A DNA stretch of 64,000 nt from Paenibacillus elgii NBRC 100335 (GTDB taxonomy: Bacteria; Bacillota; Bacilli; Paenibacillales; NBRC-103111). The notes under the pieces were generated by a model. It was not told the DNA's origin. It ran no database searches and was given only the letters and a program-made list of their open reading frames with translations. Positions 34,988 through 43,745 of the stretch are shown piece by piece. The DNA lies in assembly GCF_004000865.1 (NCBI RefSeq), contig NZ_BIMB01000022.1, positions 1-64,000 of the forward strand, read 5' to 3'. How positions within the stretch are numbered: position 1 is the stretch's first letter; the number at the start of each line of letters is the position of its first letter. The position numbers and the translations under genes were made by a program.

Positions 34988-36784
34988 ATGAAGCTGGCAA
35001 ACCACTATATCCGCCTTCGCGAACAGTACCCGCATATCGCCGAGCAGCAGCCGCACCTTGTCCATCTCGACGAACTGGCGGCCGTTCTCGGCTGCACGCA
35101 CCGCAATGTCGTGCTGCTGCTCAAAAAAATGCAAAGCGAAGCCTGGCTCGATTGGCTGCCGAAGCGCGGGCGCGGCCAAAAGTCCGCCTTGACGTTCTAC
35201 AAACCTGCCGAGGATCTCATACTCTCGATTGCGCAAGATCTTGTCGAGCGCAAAGATTTGCGGGGCGCGCTGGAGCAGTTGAACGTCTCTTCGCCTGAGG
35301 GCTCGCTCAGGGACAGCTTTCACCGCTGGCTGACCGGCTATTTCGGCTACAGCAGCGAAATGCAGGGCAGCAAGCGCTTCGATACGCTGCGGTTCCCGCT
35401 CACCCAGGCGCTGCTGTCGCTCGATCCCGCCACGACCAATTTCCGAACGGAAGCGCACCTCGTGCATCAACTGTTCGATCCGCTTGTGCGCTACAACCGG
35501 CTGACCCAAACGATCGAGCCGCATATCGCTCACGCTTGGGAGGTAAATGAAGCGCGGACGGTCTGGACGTTTCATCTGCGCAAAGGCATCCAGTTTCACC
35601 ACGGAAGAGAGTTAACCGCCGCCGACGTCAAGTACACGTTCGAGAGGCTCAAGCGGCTGGCGGCCGGCGCGCTGTACAGCTGGGTACACCGGCAAATCGA
35701 CACCGTGGAAGCGGTGGACCCGATCACGGTCAGCATCCGGCTATCCGAGCCTTGCGAGCTGCTGCTTCAATACGCCGGCACGAACCGTGCCTCCATCGTC
35801 CCGGCCGAGCTATGCGAGGAGCTGGGAGACCGGTTCGCGCTCGCTCCGGTCGGCACAGGTCCGTTCAAGCTGACACATCTCGATGCGTCCATGTGCGTGC
35901 TCGACGCCTTCCCCGCTTATTTCCAAGGCCGGGCGCACCTCGACCGTGTGGAACTGTGGCATATTCCCGACATGCAGGTGCAGGACAGCGAGCGGACGCT
36001 GGAAAGCTTTCAGATTATCCACAACTATCGTCTGCCCGACGAAGCTTCGGAAACGTGGCAGCAGGTGCAGCAGCCGGGGTCGACGTGCCGGTTCCTGACC
36101 TTCAACCTGCTGAAGCAGGGGCCGCTCAGCGACCCTGCACTGCGGGGCGCGGTATGCGCCGCCTTGAACCGCCGCAAGCTGCTTGAGCGAATCGGCGGCG
36201 ACGCCATCTATACGGCCGACAGCTTCATCGGCCACGGGCATGGAAGCATGGCGCCGGAAGCGGAGCCGCTTGCCTACGAAACCGCCCGCATCCGCGCGCT
36301 GCTCAAGCGCTCCGCCTATGACGGCCAGCGGCTGACGCTGTGCACGATCACGCACTATGAGCCGGATGCGCTGCATGTGCAGGCGCTGCTGCAGGAAGCC
36401 GGCTTTGCCGTGGAGCTCAAGCTGCTGTCCGTGGAGGAGTTCAAGAGCGAGCAGCGGCTGTACGCCGATCTGCTGCTGTTCTCCATTATGCTCGACAACG
36501 ATGCGGAGCTCCGGCTCATCGACTTGTACAAAAGCATGCAGCGGCATTTGGAGCCCGCGGTCAAAGCCAAGGTCTCCGCCCTGATGGAGGAGGCACTGCA
36601 TGAGCCGTCGTCCAACCGCCGTTCGGCGCTGCTTCAGGCAATTGAAGCGCATTTGACCGCCAAACAGGTGCTTCACTTTTTATATTTCAAACGGCTGAAA
36701 ACGATCTACCATGAGTCCGTCAAGGGGATCTCGCTGGATGCGCTGGATTGGGTGCAGTTCAAAAACATCTGGTTTAAGCCGTGA
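34988..36784 (+). CDS. SgrR-family regulator with peptide-type solute-binding domain
   Basis: A 598-residue protein of the SgrR/UhpC-type architecture: an N-terminal winged helix (about residues 1-110; ELAAVLGCTHRNVVLLLKKMQSEAWLDWLPKRGRG) and a SBP_bac_5-like domain (about 130-540; FRTEAHLVHQLFDPLVRYN, IQFHHGRELTAADVKYTFERL, GTGPFKL). E. coli SgrR responds to sugar-phosphate stress; related Bacillus proteins control neighbouring transporters. Here no transporter lies adjacent. No signal peptide, so the binding domain is intracellular. CGGAGG precedes the ATG. Confidence 0.88.
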   Translation: MKLANHYIRLREQYPHIAEQQPHLVHLDELAAVLGCTHRNVVLLLKKMQSEAWLDWLPKRGRGQKSALTFYKPAEDLILSIAQDLVERKDLRGALEQLNVSSPEGSLRDSFHRWLTGYFGYSSEMQGSKRFDTLRFPLTQALLSLDPATTNFRTEAHLVHQLFDPLVRYNRLTQTIEPHIAHAWEVNEARTVWTFHLRKGIQFHHGRELTAADVKYTFERLKRLAAGALYSWVHRQIDTVEAVDPITVSIRLSEPCELLLQYAGTNRASIVPAELCEELGDRFALAPVGTGPFKLTHLDASMCVLDAFPAYFQGRAHLDRVELWHIPDMQVQDSERTLESFQIIHNYRLPDEASETWQQVQQPGSTCRFLTFNLLKQGPLSDPALRGAVCAALNRRKLLERIGGDAIYTADSFIGHGHGSMAPEAEPLAYETARIRALLKRSAYDGQRLTLCTITHYEPDALHVQALLQEAGFAVELKLLSVEEFKSEQRLYADLLLFSIMLDNDAELRLIDLYKSMQRHLEPAVKAKVSALMEEALHEPSSNRRSALLQAIEAHLTAKQVLHFLYFKRLKTIYHESVKGISLDALDWVQFKNIWFKP

Positions 36785-36895
36785 TAGCGAGGTGCTTTAG
36801 GGGGCTTTGACAACGCGGGATTATAATCCGGGGCTTCTGCGAATACAGTAGACAGTAGTATCACAACCTTTGGTTCGAAAGGGGACCCGAGCGAC

Positions 36896-37444
36896 GTGAA
36901 GAAGCCGAGCCATTTCGTGTATCGCAACGCGAGATACGGATTTACCCTCCGTTTCCCGGCGTGGTGGAGGACGTATGCGGTCATCGACCGGCGGAGACAA
37001 AGCAGCGATACGGAGTACGAGCTGCATTTCCGGTTCAGGTACAAAGGCAAAGTGTATGACGATGCGCTGGCCATTATGGTGTTCCACATGACGCGCCAGG
37101 AATGGAACCGCGAAGGCTACGACGATTCGCCGCTCATCTTCCTTGCGGAGCACGGCGGCCGCGTGTTCGCCTATATGACGCCGGAGGAGCTTCCGGAAGC
37201 TTTCTACGATCCGAAGACGAACGACTACGATTACAAAAGGTATGGGGCGGCGATCCGCTTGCTCAAGCGAATGGTCAATCAGGACGCTCCCCGCATCGCC
37301 GGTTCGATCCGCTTCCTGCCTCAGGCGAACACGGCCCGCTCGGTTCCCTACCGTGCGCAGCACGTTTGTACCGCCCGGACCGGGCCCCGAGGCAAGCAGC
37401 GCTGCCGGAAGGGGACAAAGCGTTCCGCCTCCCACCGCCACTGA
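36896..37444 (+). CDS. Unassigned 182-residue protein
   Basis: Begins at a GTG with AAAGGGG upstream. The N-terminal 145 residues look globular (YGFTLRFPAWWRTYAVI, YELHFRFRYKGKVYDDALAIMVF), a pattern seen in lipoprotein-free PsbP-like or stress proteins; the last 35 are basic and low in structure. No signal peptide. A strong terminator follows, so it is a single-gene unit. Function unknown. Confidence 0.75.
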   Translation: MKKPSHFVYRNARYGFTLRFPAWWRTYAVIDRRRQSSDTEYELHFRFRYKGKVYDDALAIMVFHMTRQEWNREGYDDSPLIFLAEHGGRVFAYMTPEELPEAFYDPKTNDYDYKRYGAAIRLLKRMVNQDAPRIAGSIRFLPQANTARSVPYRAQHVCTARTGPRGKQRCRKGTKRSASHRH

Positions 37445-37452
37445 ACGACTCG

Positions 37453-37490
37453 CCGGCCGGCGCCTCCCTTCCGAGGTCCCGGCCGGTTTT
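37453..37490 (+). terminator. Terminator after the gene at 36896
   Basis: CCGGCCGG (37453-37460) and CCGGCCGG (37479-37486) pair, with inner GCCTC/GAGGT, followed by TTTT. It starts nine bases after the stop. Confidence 0.8.
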
Positions 37491-37626
37491 ATTGCGGTCA
37501 CGGCCGGGTAAGGGTTTCATAGGGGACCCCTTCGTTCTTGCCGCTGCGCAACTTTCGAACGAAGACGTGCGTCCATTACGTTACACAGACCCTGCCCGGT
37601 TAACCCGGCGAAAGGAAGTGACGACG

Positions 37627-38367
37627 ATGGTTTGGCGTTTGCTGCTCTGCCTGCTGCTGCTCGTACTGCCTGCCTGCAATGCCAAAACGGACCCATTGAA
37701 GACAGAAAACACTATTATCGATTGGGTGGATTTCGTCAAGCTGAACGGAAAGGAATATAGCGGGGTCTATGAAGCGGCGGCCGCCTCCTTGGACGCCGTG
37801 ACAGATGAGGTCGTCGGCATCGTGAAATTCAGGGTCGAGGGAGCCGTCACCAACCCGGGCTATGCGACGAAGGACGGGGATGCGGCATTTTTACAGGAAG
37901 GCACGCGCCTTTATGCCGTCAAAGGGTACCCGGACCACTCGCTGATTGCCGCCAAGGCGGACAACGAAGTGGGCGGTTACAAGCTGTACAGCGCAAGAAA
38001 CGCAGATGGAAACCTTGCCCATACCTGGAGCTACAAGGACCTTCCGGCCGAGCGGGTGACGCGAATCGACGTGTATGTCTACTCCAAGCAAGCGGGCGCC
38101 TGGCAGCGGTTCCGTTCGCTTGAAAGAGCCGACACCGGGCTGTTCATGGAGCTGCTCGGACACGGGCAAAAGAAAGAAAACTACTGGCCGGCCATGACCG
38201 GCGGAGACCCGAAAGAGTACCGCATCGTGTTTCAAACCGGCGAGCCGGTCGCGCATAAGCAGAGCTTGTTCCGCGACGACAACTACTACTACTTCCATCC
38301 GTCGGACACGGAGGTGCTGCCGGAAGAAATCGGCCGGTTCCTGACAACGCGGATGCCGCAGTCATGA
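37627..38367 (+). CDS. Putative lipoprotein
   Basis: A 246-residue exported protein: hydrophobic signal of about 15 residues and lipobox LPAC, acylated Cys16 expected. The mature part is mostly beta (EVVGIVKFRVEG, YPDHSLIAAKA, RITRIDVYVYSKQ) with no recognised domain. Longer reading frame upstream to 37102 runs through the previous gene in another frame and is a shadow. AAAGGAAG precedes the ATG. Confidence 0.75.
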   Translation: MVWRLLLCLLLLVLPACNAKTDPLKTENTIIDWVDFVKLNGKEYSGVYEAAAASLDAVTDEVVGIVKFRVEGAVTNPGYATKDGDAAFLQEGTRLYAVKGYPDHSLIAAKADNEVGGYKLYSARNADGNLAHTWSYKDLPAERVTRIDVYVYSKQAGAWQRFRSLERADTGLFMELLGHGQKKENYWPAMTGGDPKEYRIVFQTGEPVAHKQSLFRDDNYYYFHPSDTEVLPEEIGRFLTTRMPQS

Positions 38368-38411
38368 TGACGCTCCTCTCCGGATCGGCCGGAAAAGGCA
38401 GTCCGCCTTCC

Positions 38412-38804
38412 CTAAGAGCGGTCCCGCTTTTTGCGGCCGTACGTTCTCACCCGGGAAAGTGTGGGCTCATCCGGAGCGGGCGGGACCGTAACGGATTTCG
38501 CGGCTGCGGTTTCCTGCGCATTCCATTCGCCTGCCGCGAACGCCTCGGGAATGCCCCCGACCTCTTCGTAGGCGGATCGGCTTTCCAGCCGGAGCTCCAG
38601 CTGCTCCACCCTTTCGATAAGCCGGGCGATCGTCAAGTCCAGCCTGGCCGTCTCAAGCCGAAGCCGCTCCAGTTCCAGCTTCGGCTCCAGTTCGCTCTCC
38701 GGCTCCGCACGCCCGCTGCTTCCCGAACCGTCTCCTTCGGGGTTATGCGTCAATGCTTCAAGCTCCTGCGGCGACAACAAGCTTTTCAGGTCCTTTCCTA
38801 CCAT
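38412..38804 (-). CDS. Unassigned coiled-coil protein
   Basis: A 130-residue protein with a strong heptad region at about residues 38-75 (LELERLRLETARLDLTIARL...) and polar tails. The opening GKDLKSLLSPQELEAL is a short helix. No membrane segment. GGAGGCGG precedes the ATG. Convergent with the lipoprotein gene at 37627, 44 bases apart. Function unknown. Confidence 0.72.
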   Translation of the reverse strand: MVGKDLKSLLSPQELEALTHNPEGDGSGSSGRAEPESELEPKLELERLRLETARLDLTIARLIERVEQLELRLESRSAYEEVGGIPEAFAAGEWNAQETAAAKSVTVPPAPDEPTLSRVRTYGRKKRDRS

Positions 38805-38956
38805 TTCGGTTCCGCCTCCTTGGATTTACCTTAACGCGATTATACCTTTGGACGTGACGTGCCAAACGAAAGTTACACTTGAATATTTCCCACCCTTGCA
38901 AATGACTAAAAACGACATGTCCGGACATCAAAGCGACACCTGCCATAAAGCTGCGA

Positions 38957-38993
38957 AAAGGGCGACTGCGTCCATCGACGCCGTTCGCCCTTT
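38957..38993. terminator. Orphan strong hairpin
   Basis: AAAGGGCGA pairs with TCGCCCTTT, and inside GCGTC with GACGC over a CATC loop. T-runs are short (TTTATTTCG on plus, TTTTCG on minus). No annotated gene ends here on either strand. Confidence 0.55.
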
Positions 38994-39097
38994 ATTTCGT
39001 TGTCTTCATGGCAGATTGTCGGACCTCATCCAATACCGGTCCGCCTCTCCCGCCGCCTCGCGCAACCTTCGTTACACGATCTTGTACTTTCGTATAC

Positions 39098-39199
39098 AAA
39101 AAACGGGGCACAGCTCATCCGCCTACGCCCCAGGTGTGGCAATTCCATGAAATTGCTGGCAAATATTATGTTTAATCTTACCATCCCAATCTTATTATA
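39098..39199 (-). ncRNA. Candidate small RNA or leader on the minus strand
   Basis: On the minus strand a perfect TATAAT (39194-39199) is followed by about 85 bases holding a hairpin GCAATT-TCATGG-AATTGC (39139-39156) and a terminator-like stem GGGGC/GCCCC (39105-39131) with six T residues (39098-39103). The -35 element is poor. No minus-strand gene begins within 250 bases downstream. No known riboswitch class was recognised. Confidence 0.4.
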
Positions 39200-39268
39200 G
39201 CAATTCAAAAATTTGGAGACTTTCGTCCCATTTTTGCCGCTCGTAAAAAAACGGGACCTGCAGAAAAA

Positions 39269-39294
39269 AGGGATTGTGTTGATTTTTGACGAAT
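39269..39294 (+). promoter_or_regulatory. Sigma-H-like promoter of the PAS kinase
   Basis: AGGGATT (39269-39275) and ACGAAT (39289-39294) are 13 bases apart, close to the sigma-H pattern AGGAWTT...GAAT. It lies about 40 bases before the kinase start. Sigma-H control of sporulation kinases is established for kinA in B. subtilis; the match here is by eye. Confidence 0.45.
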
Positions 39295-39333
39295 GTTAAC
39301 TCTCAGCCTAAAAAAGTGGAGGGAGTCTCATTC

Positions 39334-41166
39334 ATGAACGATCTGCTCGTATCGCCATTCGTCCCGGAGCAATTGAAAACCAAAGCGGATGGGACTTTTT
39401 CACGAATGTTTGTCGATCTGGCGCTGAAAAGCTTCGCCAGCCCCCACACCGGCTCCCTCTTGCTCGATCGGGACTGCAACCTGCTGATGGCCGGCGAATC
39501 GCTCGGCAAGAAGCTCGGTTATAGGACGGAAGAACTGGAGCGGATGAATCTTCAGACCTTAGTGCATCCCGGGGAGCTTCTCCTGTGCATGCATCATATG
39601 AGCCAGCTCGTATCGGGCCAGCTCTCCCGCTACGAAACCGAGATGCGCTGGCTCAGCGCGGACGGACAAACCTTATGGATGAGCGTTTATGCGGTCGAAC
39701 TTAAGGACAGCGGCGACGGACCAGCTTACATATACATGCAAACCCAGGATATCACCGCGCAAAAAGATGCCGAAAGCGCGCTTCAGGAATCGCTCATCCG
39801 CATGACTTCCCTGCTCGAAACGTTTGCCGACGCTTACATTATGCTGAACCGAAGCGGACAGCTCGTCTATGTGAACCGGAACGCCGAGCAGCTCCTGCAG
39901 CTCAACCGGGAGGATATGCTCGGACACGGCATTCGGGGCACGGTGCCGGATTGGCTTGGCGCAAGCTTTTACAAAGCATGCTGGAGGGCGATAGAAGAAT
40001 CGGCTCCCGTCTTTTATCAGGATTATTATCCATTGGTCAAAAAATGGCTGGAAGTCAGCTGCTATCCGGGCAAGCCCGGCTTGTCCGTCTTTATCCGCGA
40101 CGTTACCCGGCACAAAGAGCAGGAGGAGACGCTCCGCGCAACCAAGCAGCAGCTTGATTCCATGATTGAGCATGCCGCGGACACCATAGCGATTCTCGAC
40201 GCGGACCTTCGGCTGACCAAGGTGAACAAAGCGTTCATCGACTTGTTCGGCTATAGCGAAGCGGAGCTGCTCGGCGAGCGTCCGCCAAACATACCGGAGG
40301 AGCTGTGGATCGAGTCGGAGCTGCTGTTCCGCAAAGCGCTGCAGGGCAAGCAAATCCCCAGCTTCGAAACGAAGCGCAAGCGCAAAGACGGCACGCCGCT
40401 CGATATGAGCCTCACCATCTCGCCCGTTGTCGGCAAAGATCAGGACATTTCCGGGATCTGTATTATCGGGCGGGATATCAGCGAGAGCAAGGCTACCGAG
40501 GAGCTGCTGCGCAACTCGGAGAAGCTGTCGGTCGCCGGGCAGCTCGCCGTCGGCATTGCCCATGAAATTCGTAACCCGCTGACCTCGCTGAAAGGTTTTA
40601 CGCAGTTTATGAAGGCGGCCGGGCATTACAAGGAGCATTACTTGGACATCATGTCGTCGGAGCTAACGCGCATCGAGCACATCATCAGTGAAATGCTGCT
40701 GCTGGCCAAGCCAAGACCGGCCACCTTTCATTATAAGCGGATCGGCCCCATTCTCGCCGATGTCCTCTCCCTTCTGGAAGCGCAAGCAAATCTGAACAGC
40801 GTCAGTTTCAAGACGCGGATCAAGCCGGACCTGCCTGCAGTTCGCTGTGAAGAGAATCAGTTAAAGCAGCTGTTCATCAATATCGTCAAAAACGCCGTCG
40901 AAGCAATGCCGCTGGGCGGAACCGTGGAAATTGTGGCGGCCTTGGCCGAGCCGGGCATGCTCTCGATCACCTTCCGGGACGAAGGCGACGGCATTCCCGC
41001 CGAGCTGCTTCAGCGGATCAGCGAGCCCTTCTATACGACAAAAGAAAACGGCTCGGGCCTCGGTCTGATGGTGAGCCAAAAAATCGTCACCGAGCACAAA
41101 GGCCGCATGGCCATCGCAAGCGAAGCCGGCGTGGGAACGACCGTGACAATAACGTTACCGGTTTAA
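39334..41166 (+). CDS. Soluble PAS-domain histidine kinase, sporulation-kinase type
   Basis: A 610-residue cytoplasmic kinase with three PAS domains (about residues 40-150, 165-260 and 275-390; each with a LDRDCNLL, LNRSGQLVYVN or LDADLRLTKVN core), HisKA with His410 in VGIAHEIRNPLTSLKGF, and HATPase_c (NIVKNAVEAMP, DEGDGIP, GSGLGLMVS). No membrane helix and no linked response regulator, the layout of KinA/KinE-like phosphorelay kinases feeding Spo0F. GGAGGGAG lies upstream of the ATG; an earlier TTG-type extension to 39286 has no site. Confidence 0.9.
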   Translation: MNDLLVSPFVPEQLKTKADGTFSRMFVDLALKSFASPHTGSLLLDRDCNLLMAGESLGKKLGYRTEELERMNLQTLVHPGELLLCMHHMSQLVSGQLSRYETEMRWLSADGQTLWMSVYAVELKDSGDGPAYIYMQTQDITAQKDAESALQESLIRMTSLLETFADAYIMLNRSGQLVYVNRNAEQLLQLNREDMLGHGIRGTVPDWLGASFYKACWRAIEESAPVFYQDYYPLVKKWLEVSCYPGKPGLSVFIRDVTRHKEQEETLRATKQQLDSMIEHAADTIAILDADLRLTKVNKAFIDLFGYSEAELLGERPPNIPEELWIESELLFRKALQGKQIPSFETKRKRKDGTPLDMSLTISPVVGKDQDISGICIIGRDISESKATEELLRNSEKLSVAGQLAVGIAHEIRNPLTSLKGFTQFMKAAGHYKEHYLDIMSSELTRIEHIISEMLLLAKPRPATFHYKRIGPILADVLSLLEAQANLNSVSFKTRIKPDLPAVRCEENQLKQLFINIVKNAVEAMPLGGTVEIVAALAEPGMLSITFRDEGDGIPAELLQRISEPFYTTKENGSGLGLMVSQKIVTEHKGRMAIASEAGVGTTVTITLPV

Positions 41167-41191
41167 AGCGTGTAAGAATCTTCCACAAGCC

Positions 41192-41228
41192 AAAGACCCC
41201 TTTACCATGGCGATAAAGGGGCCTTTTT
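41192..41228. terminator. Terminator after the PAS kinase
   Basis: CCCCTTTA (41197-41204) and TAAAGGGG (41214-41221) form the core stem, followed by CCTTTTTG on the plus strand. The flanking AAAGA also gives a TCTTT run for the convergent GNAT transcript. Confidence 0.8.
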
Positions 41229-41251
41229 GTGCGCACGAACGTTCGCATTTC

Positions 41252-41710
41252 TTAATTCAAAACCTTGTATCTCGCTTCCGTTTCCCCATCGATGATCCGA
41301 CCGGTCGTCATAAAGCCGACACGCTCGTACAGCTTCCCGGCCGCCTCATTGTCCGGCACATAGCTGATGACGATCTCGGGACTGCAATCCTCCTGACGCT
41401 TGATCAGCTCCAGACCCAGCCGGATCGCAGCCTCACCGTAGCCCCGGCCTTGAAACCTTTTGTCGATCATCAGCCGCACGATCCAGTACAGCCCGTCTTC
41501 CGGGTCCTTGCCGTACATGAAAAAGCCGATCATCTTGTCTTCGTGATAAATGGAAAGCGGCGTGTACGATTTATCGTAGGCGGCTTGAATAATCGAATAC
41601 CAGTTGGGAGCCACCATCTTCCGCTGCTCCTCCTTCACCTCCAGCTTCACGCAATCTTCCCAATTGTCCTCAGTAATAGCTTCGAATCTTACCGTCGGTG
41701 CGTTCCTCAA
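41252..41710 (-). CDS. GNAT acetyltransferase, BltD/PaiA-like
   Basis: A 152-residue acetyl-CoA-dependent transferase with the loop DKRFQGRGYGEAAIRLGLELI and the later SYVPDNEAAGKLYERVGF. The opening VRFEAITEDNWEDCVKL and the YSIIQAAYDKSYTPLSIY segment resemble spermine/spermidine acetyltransferases of Bacillus. The start is a TTG with GAGGAGGA upstream. Substrate is not proven. Confidence 0.85.
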   Translation of the reverse strand: MRNAPTVRFEAITEDNWEDCVKLEVKEEQRKMVAPNWYSIIQAAYDKSYTPLSIYHEDKMIGFFMYGKDPEDGLYWIVRLMIDKRFQGRGYGEAAIRLGLELIKRQEDCSPEIVISYVPDNEAAGKLYERVGFMTTGRIIDGETEARYKVLN

Positions 41711-41839
41711 AGCGGTTCCTCCTCGCGTTGGTCTATAGACCCATCATACGGGACATGCCGCCGGAAGCGTAGGGAAGATTCGGGTATAAGCCGTTTTTTC
41801 GGTTTTACGTTTGAGGAAAGCAAGCGTGCGGAAGTCAAT

Positions 41840-43609
41840 TTAAATTCCCAGTTTATTGTAATATTTGGCTCGCAAATTATGCTGCTGTTTTTGCCTTTCG
41901 AATTGTTCGGCATAACGGTCCATGTTACTTTCAACCAGCCCGCCCGGGCGGAAGGAATCCTGCTCCCTTTCGTCCGACCCCGGGATAGCTATTGGGGCGG
42001 ATCGACGTATTCCTATCGACTCTTCGTCCGATGCTACCCGGTCAAGACGCTGCCGTTCTAACGCTTCAGCGTGCATTTGTTTCAAAAGCAAGGGCAGATT
42101 CCCCACTTGCTGCTTGGCCTGCTTCAATTTATGCTCGTCCGTCCAATTCGCGTAGACAAAGGCGGACAGATTCGTAATTTCGCTATCCATCCCCTGTTTG
42201 TACTCGCTGTCAAGATCGGTGTTCCCATCCAACCAACGAACCGCTTCCAAAAGCCGCCCTTGCAGCTTGTTCATGAGAAGAAGCGGGATATTCTCGTGCC
42301 CGTGCCGCTCGCCCAAGCCGTACTCGCTTCGAAACGGATTTTCCGTTCCCTGGATATTCATGTACTCCTCCATATTGGACCATGCATCCAAATTGTCCTG
42401 ATCGTCGATCCATTCGATTAATTCGCCGGCATTGTCCGTTTTCGTCCCCTGCTGCATATGAAAAGCATGACCAAGCTCATGGGTTAACGTCGAGAATGTG
42501 GGAGCAATCAGCTCCTTCCCCGCAGTATCGACTAGCCGATTCCCATAGTAAAAAGACGATTCCTTTACGTCCGACGGCATCGTCACCTTCACGTCGGTGC
42601 CTTCCCCAAAAGCGTAATACTGCTCCGGCCGCCCTTGCAAAATCAGCACCACACCCAACTGATCTGACCTTTCCCTCCGCATGTCGTTCAGAGCGGAAAT
42701 TCGTTCCTGCTTGGTCAAGCCGTCAAGTTTGATTTCCTTGTATTTGTCCCTCTCTCGTGGCTGTTCGGACAGCTTTTTCAGCTTGGCGTATTCCTTATTA
42801 TCGCCTACCGGCGAGGCGGCTGCAGTCACTCCGTCATCCCTGGCGATGGAAAAAGGGGAGATTTCAATTTTTTTATCCGATTCGTTGATTCGTTCCATCA
42901 GCTCCCGGCCGAAATGGCTCTCCAATATTCGCGAGAATTCCGTCAGCATCTTCATCTTGAAGTCTCCGTGCCCCTCCTCCTCCGCGATTCGGATACTTCC
43001 GCTGCCTTGGATCAGCTTGTCCCACATCTTGCGTACCTTCCGCTGGCTATCTTTGTCCATCTGTTCAAATCCGGCTATGGGGAGATCGCTGTCTTCGGCT
43101 GTAGGCCTGCCACCCGTCACCGATTGCTTAACCAAAGCTTGACGTTCGTCATGAAGCAGATCCATGAGCGTTCTCATCTCGGGGGCTTCCGGGTCTTCTT
43201 GGAGATCGTCCGACTGCCGATGGACAAACCAGTGGAAGCAAGCCCGTTCAAGTGCGGAGAGCATGTTGATTTTAGTAGAAAGAGGGGCGTTCTCCGCTAA
43301 TTTGTTGTACTCGGCAATGCGCTCTTTAAAGTCGTCGTCCAATCGGATGATCATGGGGGACATGTTGATTTTGCATTGGACCGGCGGACGGGTATAAGTA
43401 TGCTGGGAACCGGTCAAGTAACGGATCGTCGCCTGATTCCCGAAACGTCGCTGCATTTGAGCGACGATGGCGGGGACGGAAGCAAGCTGCCGCGCCTTGT
43501 TGGAGCTGCCCAGGCGCTGCGTATAAAGAGGCTCCGGCGGAAGGGAATGCCGCTCCAGCATTTCAAGACCCGGCATTGGTTTCCGAACAGGACTTCCTGT
43601 GCTTTTCAT
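41840..43609 (-). CDS. M91-like zinc metalloprotease with toxin-style N-terminal motif
   Basis: A 589-residue protein without signal peptide or membrane helix. HELGH (His377-His381) in TFSTLTHELGHAFHM is a zincin motif; about 40 residues on, WSNMEEYMNIQGTENPFRSEYGLGERHGH matches the E-E-x-x-x-I-x-G-x-E-N-x-x-R-x-E-x-G pattern of the M91 (NleD-type) effector family. Near the N-terminus (residues 50-65) AQMQRRFGNQATIRYL, followed by PPVQCKI, resembles the short motif seen in exported or contractile-injection-associated toxins. The middle is helical and charged. ATG chosen over an earlier GTG at 43618. No immunity or secretion gene is adjacent. Confidence 0.75.
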   Translation of the reverse strand: MKSTGSPVRKPMPGLEMLERHSLPPEPLYTQRLGSSNKARQLASVPAIVAQMQRRFGNQATIRYLTGSQHTYTRPPVQCKINMSPMIIRLDDDFKERIAEYNKLAENAPLSTKINMLSALERACFHWFVHRQSDDLQEDPEAPEMRTLMDLLHDERQALVKQSVTGGRPTAEDSDLPIAGFEQMDKDSQRKVRKMWDKLIQGSGSIRIAEEEGHGDFKMKMLTEFSRILESHFGRELMERINESDKKIEISPFSIARDDGVTAAASPVGDNKEYAKLKKLSEQPRERDKYKEIKLDGLTKQERISALNDMRRERSDQLGVVLILQGRPEQYYAFGEGTDVKVTMPSDVKESSFYYGNRLVDTAGKELIAPTFSTLTHELGHAFHMQQGTKTDNAGELIEWIDDQDNLDAWSNMEEYMNIQGTENPFRSEYGLGERHGHENIPLLLMNKLQGRLLEAVRWLDGNTDLDSEYKQGMDSEITNLSAFVYANWTDEHKLKQAKQQVGNLPLLLKQMHAEALERQRLDRVASDEESIGIRRSAPIAIPGSDEREQDSFRPGGLVESNMDRYAEQFERQKQQHNLRAKYYNKLGI

Positions 43610-43745
43610 CAAGATCACCGCTTCCCCAAGCTTTGTTGGTCACATTGTACCATATTTACCCATCCAAAAGGGATAACCTGTACCTCCCCCTCAACTTATG
43701 CTATGATAAACTTCGTGATTTCTCAGGGAGAGGCGGACTAGAGGC

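Larger units (their letters stand above)
38805..39333. other. Intergenic region with several RNA-like elements
   Basis: About 530 bases with no convincing gene. It holds an orphan hairpin (38957-38993), a candidate minus-strand small transcript (39098-39199), and a sigma-H-like promoter for the PAS kinase, each listed separately. Short plus-strand frames here lack ribosome sites. Confidence 0.6.

Noticed and set aside
38848..39150. 100-codon plus-strand frame in the kinase upstream gap
   Set aside because: Runs through two hairpins, has no ribosome site and an implausible composition.
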